Positions 50,445 through 58,989 are shown, numbered from the stretch's first letter. The stretch is DNA of 64,000 nt from Streptomyces sp. 3214.6 (GCF_900129855.1 NZ_LT670819.1:7626001-7690000), one strand, 5' to 3'. Translations and numbers: made by a program. The notes: generated from the sequence alone by a model not told the origin.

Positions 50445-51839
50445 TTATACGCCCTGACTGACAGAGCTCATATTGAAGTCCGGCACCCGCAGCGCGGGCA
50501 TCGCGGCCCTGGTGAACCAGTCGCTCCACTCCCGGGGCAGCGTCTTCTCCGTGCGCCCGGCCTCCGTCGCCCGCCCCAGCAGGCCCACCGGCGACTCGTT
50601 GAACCGGAAGTTGTTCACCTCGCCGACGACCTCACCGTCCTCGACGAGGTAGACGCCGTCCCGGGTCAGACCCGTGAGCAGCAGCGTCGCCGGATCCACC
50701 TCGCGGATGTACCACAGGCAGGTCAGCAGCAGCCCGCGCGCGGTGTTCGCGACCATCTCCTCCAGGGAGCGGTCCGCGCCGCCGTCCAGGATCAGGTTGT
50801 CGGCGCCCGGAGCCACCGGCAGCCCGGTCAGGCCCGCGCTGTGCCGGGTGGTCGTCAGATGCTTCAGCTCGCCCCCGCCGATCCACTCGGTGGGCCGCAC
50901 GGGCAGCCCGTTGTCGAAGACCGACTGGTCGCCGCCCGAGGAGTGCGCGATGACGAACGGCGCCGACTCCAGGCCCGGCTCGGCCGGGTCGCTGCGCAGC
51001 GTCAGCGGCAGGTCGGTCAGCTTCTCGCCGAGCCGGGTGCCGCCGCCGGGCTGTGAGAACACCGTCCGGCCCTCGGTCGCGTCCCGGCCGGACGCCGACC
51101 ACAGCTGGTAGATCATCAGGTCGGCCACCGCGGTCGGCGGCAGCAGCGTCTCGTACCGCCCGGCGGGCAGCTCGATCCGCCGCTCGGCCCAGCCCAGCCG
51201 TACGGCCAGCTCGGCGTCGAGCGCCGCCGGGTCGACGTCCTTGAAGTCCCGGGTCGAGCGCCCCGCCCACGCCGAACGCGTACGGTCCGGGGACTTGGCG
51301 TTCAGCTCCAGCGTCCCGTTCGGCTGGTCGTGCCGCAGCCGCAGCCCGGTCGACGTGCCCAGGTACGTCGAGACCAGCTCGTGGTTGGCGAACCCGTACA
51401 GCTCGCGGCCGCCCGCACGCGCGCGTGCGAACGCCTCGCCCAGCGCGGGCGCGAAGTCCGCGAACACCGCCGACGAGGTCTCCACGGGCGCCTCCGTGAA
51501 CTCCGGGGACGGCGCCACGCCCGTGACCAGCGGCTGCGCGTCCTCGGCGGGCGCCGCACCGCGCGCGGCGGCCTCGGCGGCCCGGACCAGTGGCTCCAGC
51601 TCGTCCGCGGTGACGGCGGCCCGCGAGACGACACCGGAGGCGGTGCCCTCCTTGCCGTCGACCGTGGCGATCACGGTGAGCGTGCGCCCGCGCGTGACGC
51701 CGTTGGTGGTGAGCGCGTTGCCGGCCCAGCGCAGGTTCGCCGTCGACTGCTCGTCGGCGATGACGACACAGCCGTCCGCCCGCGACAGCTCGAGGGCCCG
51801 CTCGACGACCTCGTGCGGCTTGTTGCTACGGGCGCTCAT
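50445..51839 (-). CDS. tldE: TldE/PmbA-type metalloprotease subunit
   Basis: A 464-residue protein of the TldD/PmbA fold: SNKPHEVVERALELSRADGCVVIADEQSTANLRWAGNALTTNG at the N-terminus, LELNAKSPDRTRSAWAGRSTRDFKDVD mid-protein, and FVIAHSSGGDQSVFDNGLPV then GLLLTCLWYIREVDPATLLLTGLTRDGVYLVEDGEVV at the end. It is the non-catalytic partner that forms the substrate cavity with TldD. ATGA overlap with tldD means tight coupling. No precursor peptide gene recognisable as a RiPP substrate is adjacent. Confidence 0.92.
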   Translation of the reverse strand: MSARSNKPHEVVERALELSRADGCVVIADEQSTANLRWAGNALTTNGVTRGRTLTVIATVDGKEGTASGVVSRAAVTADELEPLVRAAEAAARGAAPAEDAQPLVTGVAPSPEFTEAPVETSSAVFADFAPALGEAFARARAGGRELYGFANHELVSTYLGTSTGLRLRHDQPNGTLELNAKSPDRTRSAWAGRSTRDFKDVDPAALDAELAVRLGWAERRIELPAGRYETLLPPTAVADLMIYQLWSASGRDATEGRTVFSQPGGGTRLGEKLTDLPLTLRSDPAEPGLESAPFVIAHSSGGDQSVFDNGLPVRPTEWIGGGELKHLTTTRHSAGLTGLPVAPGADNLILDGGADRSLEEMVANTARGLLLTCLWYIREVDPATLLLTGLTRDGVYLVEDGEVVGEVNNFRFNESPVGLLGRATEAGRTEKTLPREWSDWFTRAAMPALRVPDFNMSSVSQGV

Positions 51840-53359
51840 CGACCGGCCTCCTGCGTGGTGTTGAGGATGTTGACGCCCTTGAACAGGGCCGACGGGCAGC
51901 CGTGCGACACCGCCGCGACCTGGCCCGGCTGGGCCTTGCCGCAGTTGAAGGCGCCGCCGAGGACGTACGTCTGCGGACCGCCCACCGCCGCCATCGAACC
52001 CCAGAAGTCGGTCGTCGTCGCCTGGTAGGCCACGTCCCGCAGCTGCCCGGTGATCCGCCCGTTCTCGATCCTGAAGAACCGCTGGCCGGTGAACTGGAAG
52101 TTGTAGCGCTGCATGTCGATGGACCACGAGCGGTCGCCCACGACGTAGATGCCCCGGTCGACGCTGCCGATGAGATCCTCCGTCGACATCCCGGCCGGAT
52201 CGGGCCGCAGCGACACGTTGGCCATGCGCTGCACGGGCACATGCCCCGGCGAGTCGGCGTAGGCGCACCCGTTGGAGCGCTCGAACCCGGTGAGCTTCGC
52301 GATCCGCCGGTCCAGCTGGTAGCCGACCAGCGTGCCGTCCTTCACCAGGTCCCAGGACTGGCCCGCGACGCCCTCGTCGTCGTAGCCGATGGTCGCGAGG
52401 CCGTGCTCGGCGGTGCGGTCACCGGTGACGTTCATCAGCTCCGAGCCGTACCTCAACTTGCCGAGCTGGTCGAAGGTGGCGAAGGAGGTGCCGGCGTAGG
52501 CGGCCTCGTAGCCGAGCGCGCGGTCCAGCTCGGTGGCGTGCCCGATGGACTCGTGGATGGTCAGCCACAGGTTGGACGGGTCGACGACCAGGTCGTACAG
52601 CCCCGGGTCCACACTCGGCGCGCGCATCTTCTCGGCGAGCAGCTCCGGGATCCGGGCGAGCTCGTCGTCCCAGTCCCAGCCGGTCCCCGTGAGGTACTCC
52701 CAGCCGCGCCCGACGGGCGGCGCGATCGTACGCATCGAGTCGAACTCGCCGCTGGACTCGTCGACCGACACCGCGGTCAGCGCCGGGTGCAGCCGCACCC
52801 GCTGCTGCGTGGTCACCGTGCCCGCCGTGTCGGCGTAGAACTTGTTCTCGTGGACGGTGAGCAGCGAGGCGTCGACATGGTTGACCCCGTTCGCCGCCAG
52901 CAGCCGTGCGCTCCAGTCCGCGAGCAGCGCCGCCTTCTCCTCGTCGGGCACGGTGAACGGGTCGATCTCGTACGACGACACCCACGTCTGCTCGGCGTGC
53001 ACCGGCTCGTCGGCGAGCTCGACCCTTTCGTCCGACCCCGCCGCCTTGATCACCTGCGCGGAGAGCTTGGCCATCGCCACGGCCTGCGAGGCGACCTTGG
53101 CCGCGGCGTCCATCGTCAGATCCACGCCGGAGGCGAACCCCCACGTCCCGCCGTGCACGACGCGCACCGCGTACCCGAGGTCGGTCGTGTCGGACGACCC
53201 GGCCGGCTTGGCGTCCCGCAGCCGCCAGGACGCGTTGCGCACCCGCTCGAACCGGAAGTCCGCATGGTCCGCCCCGAGCGCACGCGCGCGTGCGAGAGCG
53301 GCGTCGGCGAGGGCGCGTAGGGGTAGGGCCGTGAAACTTTCATCGATGCTATGGGGCAC
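51836..53359 (-). CDS. tldD: TldD-type zinc metalloprotease
   Basis: A 507-residue catalytic subunit: the HExxxH zinc motif is in LWLTIHESIGHATELDRALG, with a later Cys-containing segment LGGAFNCGKAQPGQVAAVSHGCPSALFKGVNILNT as typical. TldD/TldE degrade unfolded peptides and mature some RiPPs (microcin B17). It starts at GTG 53359 (PHSIDESF) and is expressed with tldE through an ATGA overlap. The 245-bp upstream region to fabG contains the CTGT...ACAG palindrome. Confidence 0.93.
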   Translation of the reverse strand: MPHSIDESFTALPLRALADAALARARALGADHADFRFERVRNASWRLRDAKPAGSSDTTDLGYAVRVVHGGTWGFASGVDLTMDAAAKVASQAVAMAKLSAQVIKAAGSDERVELADEPVHAEQTWVSSYEIDPFTVPDEEKAALLADWSARLLAANGVNHVDASLLTVHENKFYADTAGTVTTQQRVRLHPALTAVSVDESSGEFDSMRTIAPPVGRGWEYLTGTGWDWDDELARIPELLAEKMRAPSVDPGLYDLVVDPSNLWLTIHESIGHATELDRALGYEAAYAGTSFATFDQLGKLRYGSELMNVTGDRTAEHGLATIGYDDEGVAGQSWDLVKDGTLVGYQLDRRIAKLTGFERSNGCAYADSPGHVPVQRMANVSLRPDPAGMSTEDLIGSVDRGIYVVGDRSWSIDMQRYNFQFTGQRFFRIENGRITGQLRDVAYQATTTDFWGSMAAVGGPQTYVLGGAFNCGKAQPGQVAAVSHGCPSALFKGVNILNTTQEAGR

Positions 53360-53458
53360 CTACGTCTCTCCCTGGTGTCGTCGCGGTGTGAAGGCCTCGA
53401 TCATGTCGCGCCTGGCGGCCCCCGGACCACACCTTTCCGCCCTGCGCCCGCAAACTTT

Positions 53459-53475
53459 CTGTAGGGACCCCACAG
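53459..53475. promoter_or_regulatory. Near-palindrome CTGTAGGGACCCCACAG between tldD and fabG
   Basis: The 17-bp site is symmetrical apart from one mismatched pair (A against C) about the central A. It lies 100 bp upstream of tldD and 130 bp upstream of fabG, in a divergent promoter region. No known regulator consensus was matched. Confidence 0.4.
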
Positions 53476-53604
53476 ACTGTCCCGTGCGCCACTGTCGGTG
53501 CCCGAATGTCCTCGGCCGGACGCCGACCGATAGGTTTCGAGGGAAGCCGCCTGCCGTCCAGATCCCTGGCAGGTGCGTCAGACCCCTATCGAAAGGGTGA
53601 TCCG

Positions 53605-54309
53605 TTGAGCCGCTCGGTTCTCGTCACCGGAGGAAACCGGGGCATCGGCCTCGCCATCGCCCGCGCGTTCGCCGACGCCGGCGACAAGGTCGCGATCACG
53701 TACCGCTCGGGGGAGCCGCCGGCAGGCTTCCTCGCGGTCAAGTGCGACATCACCGACTCCGAGCAGGTGGAGCAGGCCTACAAGGAGATCGAGGCCGAGC
53801 ACGGTCCCGTCGAGGTCCTGATCGCCAACGCGGGCGTCACCAAGGACCAGCTTCTGATGCGCATGTCCGAGGAGGACTTCACCTCGGTCATCGACACCAA
53901 CCTCACCGGCACCTTCCGTGTGGTCAAGCGCGCCAACCGCGGCATGCTGCGCGCCAAGAAGGGCCGTGTCGTCCTGATCTCGTCGGTCGTGGGGCTCTAC
54001 GGCTCGCCCGGGCAGGCGAACTACGCCGCCTCCAAGGCCGCCCTGGTCGGCTTCGCGCGCTCCCTCGCCCGTGAGCTGGGATCGCGCAACATCACCTTCA
54101 ACGTCGTCGCGCCCGGCTTCGTCGACACCGACATGACCAAGGTGCTCACCGATGAGCAGCGCGCGGGCATCGTCTCGCAGGTCCCGCTCGGCCGGTACGC
54201 GCAGCCGGAGGAGATCGCCGCGACGGTGCGGTTCCTCGCCTCGGACGACGCCTCGTACATCACTGGAGCCGTCATCCCCGTTGACGGCGGACTGGGAATG
54301 GGTCACTGA
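53605..54309 (+). CDS. fabG: 3-oxoacyl-ACP reductase
   Basis: A 234-residue SDR: TGGNRGIGLAIARAFADAG (cofactor), NAGVTKDQLLMRMSEEDF, catalytic Ser in VLISSVVGLYG, Tyr/Lys in YAASKAAL, NVVAPGFVDTDMTK, GAVIPVDGGLGMGH. It performs the first reduction of fatty acid elongation. TTG 53605 has AAAGGG 8 nt upstream and directly precedes SRSVLVTGG. Five bases separate it from fabI, so the two reductases are one operon, as at S. coelicolor SCO1815-SCO1814. Confidence 0.95.
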   Translation: MSRSVLVTGGNRGIGLAIARAFADAGDKVAITYRSGEPPAGFLAVKCDITDSEQVEQAYKEIEAEHGPVEVLIANAGVTKDQLLMRMSEEDFTSVIDTNLTGTFRVVKRANRGMLRAKKGRVVLISSVVGLYGSPGQANYAASKAALVGFARSLARELGSRNITFNVVAPGFVDTDMTKVLTDEQRAGIVSQVPLGRYAQPEEIAATVRFLASDDASYITGAVIPVDGGLGMGH

Positions 54310-54314
54310 TCACC

Positions 54315-55082
54315 ATGAGCGGAATTCTCGACGGCAAGCGCGTCCTGATCACCGGCGTGCTGATGGAGTCCTCCATCGCCTTCCACGCGGCCAAGCTGGC
54401 CCAGGAGCAGGGCGCCGAGATCATCCTGACCGCGTTTCCGCGGCCCACGCTGACCGAGCGCATCGCCAAGAAGCTCCCCAAGCCCACCAAGGTCATCGAG
54501 CTCGACGTCACCAACGACGAGCACATGGGCCGGCTGGCCGACGTGGTCGGCGAGGAGCTCGGCGGCCTCGATGGCGTCGTCCACTCCATCGGCTTCGCCC
54601 CGCAGGACGCGCTCGGCGGCAACTTCCTCAACACGCCGTTCGAGTCCGTCGCCACCGCCATGCACGTCTCGGCGTACTCCCTGAAGTCGCTGACGATGGC
54701 CTGTCTGCCGCTGATGCAGAACGGCGGCTCGGTCGTCGGGCTGACCTTCGACGCGCAGTTCGCGTGGCCGCAGTACGACTGGATGGGCCCGGCCAAGGCC
54801 GCCCTGGAGGCCACCAGCCGCTACGTCGCCCGCGACCTGGGCAAGCAGAACATCCGCTGCAACCTCATCTCCGCGGGCCCGCTCGCCTCCATGGCCGCCA
54901 AGTCCATCCCGGGCTTCAGCGACCTGGCCTCCGTGTGGGACCACCGCTCCCCGCTGGAGTGGGACCTCAAGGACCCGGAGCCGGCCGGCAAGGGCATCGT
55001 CGCGCTGCTGAGCGACTGGTTCCCCAAGACCACCGGCGAGATCATCCACGTGGACGGCGGTCTGCACGCCATCGGCGCCTGA
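54315..55082 (+). CDS. fabI: Enoyl-ACP reductase (InhA/FabI type)
   Basis: A 255-residue NADH-dependent SDR of the InhA class: LDGKRVLITGVLMESSIAFHAAKLAQEQGAEI, VHSIGFAPQDALGGNFL, catalytic Tyr/Lys in YDWMGPAKAALEATSRYVARDLG, and IRCNLISAGPLASMAAKSI. It reduces enoyl-ACP at the end of each elongation cycle and is the isoniazid/triclosan target class. ATG 54315; stop followed by a good terminator. Confidence 0.96.
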   Translation: MSGILDGKRVLITGVLMESSIAFHAAKLAQEQGAEIILTAFPRPTLTERIAKKLPKPTKVIELDVTNDEHMGRLADVVGEELGGLDGVVHSIGFAPQDALGGNFLNTPFESVATAMHVSAYSLKSLTMACLPLMQNGGSVVGLTFDAQFAWPQYDWMGPAKAALEATSRYVARDLGKQNIRCNLISAGPLASMAAKSIPGFSDLASVWDHRSPLEWDLKDPEPAGKGIVALLSDWFPKTTGEIIHVDGGLHAIGA

Positions 55083-55112
55083 CCACCGCTCACCGGCACC
55101 CGGCACACCTGT

Positions 55113-55143
55113 CACCCGTCCGGCCTATCTGGCCGGGCGGGTG
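55113..55143 (+). terminator. Terminator after fabI
   Basis: CACCCGTCCGGCC (55113-55125) pairs with GGCCGGGCGGGTG (55131-55143) over 13 bp with one G-U pair, loop TATCT. Confidence 0.75.
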
Positions 55144-55220
55144 AGGTCCCCGACCAGGCACGATGAAGTGCGCGTTCACCCACGCGCTGCCCTCCCCAGC
55201 TCTGCCGAGGAGGTTCCCTT

Positions 55221-55556
55221 GTGCGCCTGTTCCGTTTCCTCGCCCCAGTGACCGCGGTCGTCGTGATCGCGCTCTGCGCGCCTCATGAGGCGTCGTCCCA
55301 CGCGCGCGTGCAGGCCAAGCCCGAACCGTTCGGTGCGGAGTGCCGCACCGGCATCGACGGCTCGCACGTCGTCGCCTACTGCCACAACCCCTACGCCGAC
55401 ACCGATCGCGTGAGTCTCCACATCGAGTGCGACCGCTGGTGGGACCTCGACACCGACGGCGCCCCCGTCGACGCCGAACCGGCCATGACCGTACGACTGA
55501 CCGGCCGCTGCTGGAAGGAAGTCCGCTCGGCCTGGATCAGTCACCAGAAGGGCTGA
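55221..55556 (+). CDS. Secreted four-cysteine protein of unknown function
   Basis: A 111-residue protein with a signal peptide (RLFRFLAPVTAVVVIALCAPHEASSHA) and an 80-residue mature domain containing four Cys (AECRTG, AYCHNP, IECDRWWD, GRCWKE), spaced for two disulphides. The pattern WWDLDTDGAPVDA is distinctive. I do not recognise a family. GTG 55221 follows GAGGAGG. The end overlaps the convergent gntR gene by 20 bp. Confidence 0.8.
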   Translation: MRLFRFLAPVTAVVVIALCAPHEASSHARVQAKPEPFGAECRTGIDGSHVVAYCHNPYADTDRVSLHIECDRWWDLDTDGAPVDAEPAMTVRLTGRCWKEVRSAWISHQKG

Positions 55557-56226
55557 GCCGTCCGGGCCGGCACAGCAGCGGATAGCTCGCCGCCTCGACC
55601 GCGGCCGTCTCCGCGTCGCCCGCGCGGATCGCGTCCACCAGCCGCGTGTGGTCCATGTACGTCTCCGGCGTGAGCTCCTCGCCGACGTCCTCGCGCAGCC
55701 AATCCCGCAGCACCTCGCCGAGGTCCGCGTGCATCGCCGTCATGACGTCGTTGTGGGAAGCCGCCACCACCGCCAGGTGGAAGGTCGCGTCGGCCGTCAC
55801 GAACGCCTCCGCGTCGCCCGACTCCCACGCCTCCTCGCGCCGCAGCAGCAGCGCGTCGAGCTGCTTGAGGTCCTTCTCCGTGCGCCGCTCCGCCGCCAGC
55901 CTCGCCGCGCCCGACTCCAGATTGGAGCGCAGCTCGGCGATGTGCCGGGGATCGGCGTCGGCGAAGCGGCGGTGCATCACGCCCGCCAGCTCGCTGGTCG
56001 CCACGACGTAGGTGCCCGAGCCCTGCCGGATGTCCAGCAGTCCGTTGTGCGCGAGCGCGCGGACGGCCTCGCGCACGGTGTTGCGGGCGACACCCAACTG
56101 CTCGACCAGCTCGGGCTCCGTGGGGATGCGCGAGCCGACCGGCCACTCACCCGACGTGATCTGGGTGCGCAGCGCGGCGATGACCTGCTCGGAGAGCGCA
56201 GAGCGACGGGGATGGCTCAGAGGCAT
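55537..56226 (-). CDS. GntR family transcriptional regulator (FCD/FadR subfamily)
   Basis: A 229-residue regulator. The winged helix is near the N-terminus (IPTEPELVEQLGVARNTVREAVRALAHNGLLDIRQGSGTYV). The FCD effector domain follows: DPRHIAELRSNLESGAARLA, ATFHLAVVAASHNDVM, and DHTRLVDAIRAGDAETAAVEA, with the usual Asp/His metal-binding positions. ATG 56226 begins the protein; divergent MFS gene starts 82 bp away with an AT-rich palindromic operator between. Confidence 0.9.
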   Translation of the reverse strand: MPLSHPRRSALSEQVIAALRTQITSGEWPVGSRIPTEPELVEQLGVARNTVREAVRALAHNGLLDIRQGSGTYVVATSELAGVMHRRFADADPRHIAELRSNLESGAARLAAERRTEKDLKQLDALLLRREEAWESGDAEAFVTADATFHLAVVAASHNDVMTAMHADLGEVLRDWLREDVGEELTPETYMDHTRLVDAIRAGDAETAAVEAASYPLLCRPGRLSPSGD

Positions 56227-56269
56227 GGCACACCTTCGCACGGGTGGGGCGGGCGCGGACAACCCGGGA

Positions 56270-56302
56270 TGGACAAACAATCATCCTATGATTCTATGAT
56301 AG
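56270..56302. promoter_or_regulatory. Operator and promoter between gntR and the MFS gene
   Basis: An AT-rich island in GC-rich sequence. ATCAT-CCT-ATGAT (56280-56292) and CTAT-G-ATAG (56294-56302) are overlapping perfect palindromes, also readable as a CTATGAT direct repeat. -35 TGGACA (56270-56275) and -10 TATGAT (56295-56300), 19 bp apart, point to the right. The FCD regulator upstream is the obvious ligand, probably repressing both genes. Confidence 0.7.
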
Positions 56303-56307
56303 GCGAC

Positions 56308-57720
56308 ATGGCGAACGAGCGGACACGGACGAGGACGACCACGCCCCTGCCCACCCCGGCGGCGGGCGAGCCCCCACGAGCGGCCACGCGCGCGTGGACG
56401 ACACGGCTGCTCATGGTCGGCATCGTGCTGGCCGCCCTCAACCTCCGCCCCGCCATCACCAGCCTCGGCGCCCTCCTCGAAGAGGTCCGCGACGGACTGG
56501 GCATGAGCGGCGGCGTGGCCGGACTCCTCACCTCCGTGCCGCCGCTCTGCTTCGCCGTCTTCGGTGTGACGGCGCCCCGCCTCGCCCGCCGCTTCGGGCC
56601 CGGAGCGGTGGTGTGCGCGGGCATGGCCGCCATCACGGCGGGGCTGCTCGTCCGCCCCTACGCGGGCGGCACGGCCGGCTTCCTCGCCGCCAGCGCCCTC
56701 GCCCTCATGGGCATCGCCGTCAGCAACGTCCTGATGCCGGTCATCGTCAAGCGCCACTTCCCCGACCGGGTCGGCTCCATGACCGGCCTGTACTCGATGG
56801 CTCTGGCCCTCGGCACGTCGACCGCCGCCGCGGTCACCGTGCCCATGACCGAGGCGCTGGGCGGCAGTTGGCGCACCGGGCTCACCGTGTGGGCGGGCCT
56901 GGCGGCGGCGGCCGTCCTGCCGTGGCTGCTGCTCGTCCGCCACCGCGCGACGGCACCCGGCGAGGCGGGGACGGCAGGGGAACGGCACGAGCCCGGACAG
57001 CGGCGGGAGCCGGGACGGCGACAGGAGCCCGAACGGCAGGTGCCGGCGGAGCCGCGGGAGCCGGGGGAGCGGCAGGAGCGGGCGGGGCGCCCCGAACCGC
57101 AGGCGCACGCGCACGCGGGGCAGCCGTCGGCCCCGCTGCGCATCACCCGCAGTCGTACCGCCTGGGCGCTCGCCGTCTTCTTCGGCCTTCAGGCCACCGC
57201 CGCCTACGTCACCATGGGCTGGCTGCCACAGATCTTCCGGGACGCGGGCGTGCCCGCGTCCACCGCAGGAGTGCTCCTCGCGGTGACGATGGCGATGGGC
57301 GTGCCCCTGGCCTTCGTCATCCCGCGCGTCGCCACCCGGCTGCCACAGCAGGGCCCGATCGTGGTCGCCCTCGGCGCCTGCGGACTCGTGGGATACGCGG
57401 GCCTGTATTTCGCGCCCACCGCGGGCACCTGGGCCTGGGCCCTGCTGCTCGGCGTCGCCAACTGTGCCTTCCCGCTCGCCCTGACGATGGTGGGGATGCG
57501 CGCCAGGACCGGTGCGGGCGTGGCCCAGCTGTCGGCCTTCGCGCAGAGCACCGGCTATCTGATCTCCATCCCCGGCCCGCTCCTGGTGGGGGTGCTCTAC
57601 CAGCACAGCGGCGGCTGGGGCCTGCCCCTCGCCCTCATGGCGGCCCTGATGGTCCCGCAGACGGTCGTGGGCGTCCTGGCCGGCCGTGACCGCACCGTGG
57701 AGGCGGAAGCCGCACGCTGA
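56308..57720 (+). CDS. CynX/NimT family MFS transporter
   Basis: A 470-residue permease with 12 helices split by a long Gln/Arg/Glu-rich central loop (about 215-270, RREPGRRQEPERQVPAEPRE). LVLAALNLRPAITSLGALLEEVRDGLGMS is the family N-terminal motif. The transported solute is unknown; relatives handle cyanate, nitroimidazole-like or organic anions. ATG 56308 is 7 nt after the TATGAT box and has no Shine-Dalgarno, so the transcript is likely leaderless; an ATG at 56296 lies inside that box and is rejected. The divergent GntR is its likely regulator, and the 38-residue membrane gene follows. Confidence 0.9.
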   Translation: MANERTRTRTTTPLPTPAAGEPPRAATRAWTTRLLMVGIVLAALNLRPAITSLGALLEEVRDGLGMSGGVAGLLTSVPPLCFAVFGVTAPRLARRFGPGAVVCAGMAAITAGLLVRPYAGGTAGFLAASALALMGIAVSNVLMPVIVKRHFPDRVGSMTGLYSMALALGTSTAAAVTVPMTEALGGSWRTGLTVWAGLAAAAVLPWLLLVRHRATAPGEAGTAGERHEPGQRREPGRRQEPERQVPAEPREPGERQERAGRPEPQAHAHAGQPSAPLRITRSRTAWALAVFFGLQATAAYVTMGWLPQIFRDAGVPASTAGVLLAVTMAMGVPLAFVIPRVATRLPQQGPIVVALGACGLVGYAGLYFAPTAGTWAWALLLGVANCAFPLALTMVGMRARTGAGVAQLSAFAQSTGYLISIPGPLLVGVLYQHSGGWGLPLALMAALMVPQTVVGVLAGRDRTVEAEAAR

Positions 57721-57763
57721 CCCCGGAGGGAGCCTCGTGGGCGCGGGGTGCGAGACTTGCCGT

Positions 57764-57880
57764 ATGCCCTTGCTCGACCCGAATCCGCAGAACGGCCAGA
57801 AGAAGATGCTGATCGTCTTCGGCTCGTTCCTCGCCATCTTCGTGATCATCGCCGTCATCGCGACCCTCGCCTCCCCCTGA
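57764..57880 (+). CDS. 38-residue transporter-associated membrane peptide (SGM_5486 family)
   Basis: MPLLDPNPQNGQKK followed by one helix (MLIVFGSFLAIFVIIAVIATLASP). It matches a small peptide family named for its position after MFS genes (SGM_5486 family, memory). ATG 57764 is 43 bp after the MFS stop, in the same direction. Too short for homology tests by eye; the conserved position is the main support. Confidence 0.75.
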   Translation: MPLLDPNPQNGQKKMLIVFGSFLAIFVIIAVIATLASP

Positions 57881-57987
57881 CGGACCGACCCCGAGCCAGA
57901 GCCTGAGCCCGAGCCCCGGCCCGAAGCCGACCCCGCCACCGTCCCGACCCGGTCGCGGACCGGTGGGGGAGCGGGGTGGTGGGGTTA

Positions 57988-58008
57988 ACCCCCTGTCCCC
58001 TAGGGGGT
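57988..58008 (+). terminator. Short hairpin after the transporter-associated peptide
   Basis: ACCCCCT (57988-57994) and AGGGGGT (58002-58008) form a perfect 7-bp stem around GTCCCCT. No T-run follows. It lies in the 271-bp gap before the next gene. Confidence 0.4.
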
Positions 58009-58151
58009 GGAGGTCAGGGTCAAGTGGGTGGATCTCCGGATGGGTTGAGGGCCGCCGATTCCGTAACTTCGAGGTTGTGACCGCGACGCGGATCACCGCC
58101 ACGGACCACGGTCCGGGGACCACGGACCACTCGAAGACAGCGGAGGCACCC

Positions 58152-58358
58152 ATGTCGGCCCCAACGCACACCCGGCCCCGGGCGGCCACCTCGGGCGGCG
58201 TCGACACCCGGCTGCCCTGGTGGGCACTCGCCCTCCCGATGCTCGCCTTCATACCCCTCTTCGTGCTGATACTGAACCCCGCCGACGCCCACGCGGCCAC
58301 CGGCGACCCGGCGATCCCCCACCTCGTCGAGCGCGTGCAGCAGCTGATCGCCCGCTAG
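58152..58358 (+). CDS. Small membrane protein of unknown function
   Basis: A 68-residue protein with a polar start (SAPTHTRPRAATSGGVDTRL), one strong helix (PWWALALPMLAFIPLFVLILNP) and a short extracytoplasmic tail (ADAHAATGDPAIPHLVERVQQLIAR) that looks amphipathic. The AHA could be a signal-peptidase site. GGAGG precedes ATG 58152 by 6 nt. No family recognised. It precedes sixA by 112 bp. Confidence 0.7.
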   Translation: MSAPTHTRPRAATSGGVDTRLPWWALALPMLAFIPLFVLILNPADAHAATGDPAIPHLVERVQQLIAR

Positions 58359-58470
58359 GACGGTGCCCGTCGCGCCCGCACGGGGCGGCCCTGGCGACCT
58401 CGGGGCCGCTGGTGAAGCCGCATGTCAACTCCCTGCGCCCCATGGCCTGTTTCATGCGAAGCTGGGACGT

Positions 58471-58989
58471 ATGAGCGTCGCAGAACCCCGCAGGATCGTC
58501 CTCTTCCGCCATGCGAAAGCCGACTGGCCACAGGTGACCGACCACGAGCGTCCGCTCGCTGAGCGGGGCCGGAAGGACGCCGCCGTCGCCGGACGCAGGC
58601 TGACCGACACCGGCATCCCCTTCGACCTGGCCCTGTGCTCCACCGCGGTCCGCACCAGGGAGACGTGGAAGCTCGCCGTCCAGGAGTTCCCACAACGGCC
58701 GAAAACCGTCTACGAGGAGCGGATCTACGAGGCGTCCCCGGGCGAGCTCATCGCCCTGCTCAACGAGACACCCGACGACGTGCACAACCTCGTCCTGATC
58801 GGCCACAACCCGGGCGTCCAGGGCCTCGCCGACGTCCTGTCCGGCCAGGCCGACGGCGACGCGGGCGAGCGGATGCACCGCCGCGGATTCCCGGCCGCCG
58901 CCTTCGCCGTCATCTCCTTCGACGGCTCCTGGAAGTCCCTGGAACCGGGCGTGGCCACGCTCCTCGACTACTGGACGCCCTCCGAGTAA
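58471..58989 (+). CDS. sixA: SixA-type phosphohistidine phosphatase
   Basis: A 172-residue histidine-phosphatase-fold protein: FRHAKAD carries the RH signature, LAERGRKDAA, STAVRTRETW and VLIGHNPGVQGLAD supply the second catalytic His. Proteins of this length remove phosphate from histidines of phosphorelay proteins. ATG 58471. An 18-bp perfect hairpin separates it from the convergent serB gene. Confidence 0.9.
   Translation: MSVAEPRRIVLFRHAKADWPQVTDHERPLAERGRKDAAVAGRRLTDTGIPFDLALCSTAVRTRETWKLAVQEFPQRPKTVYEERIYEASPGELIALLNETPDDVHNLVLIGHNPGVQGLADVLSGQADGDAGERMHRRGFPAAAFAVISFDGSWKSLEPGVATLLDYWTPSE

Noticed and set aside
56296-56307. ATG 56296 as the MFS start
   Set aside because: It lies inside the -10 box TATGAT, while ATG 56308 is positioned as a leaderless start.
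57890-57960. Coding sequence in the GAGCC-rich stretch
   Set aside because: It is a degenerate repeat just after the small peptide stop with no ribosome site and no open conserved frame.
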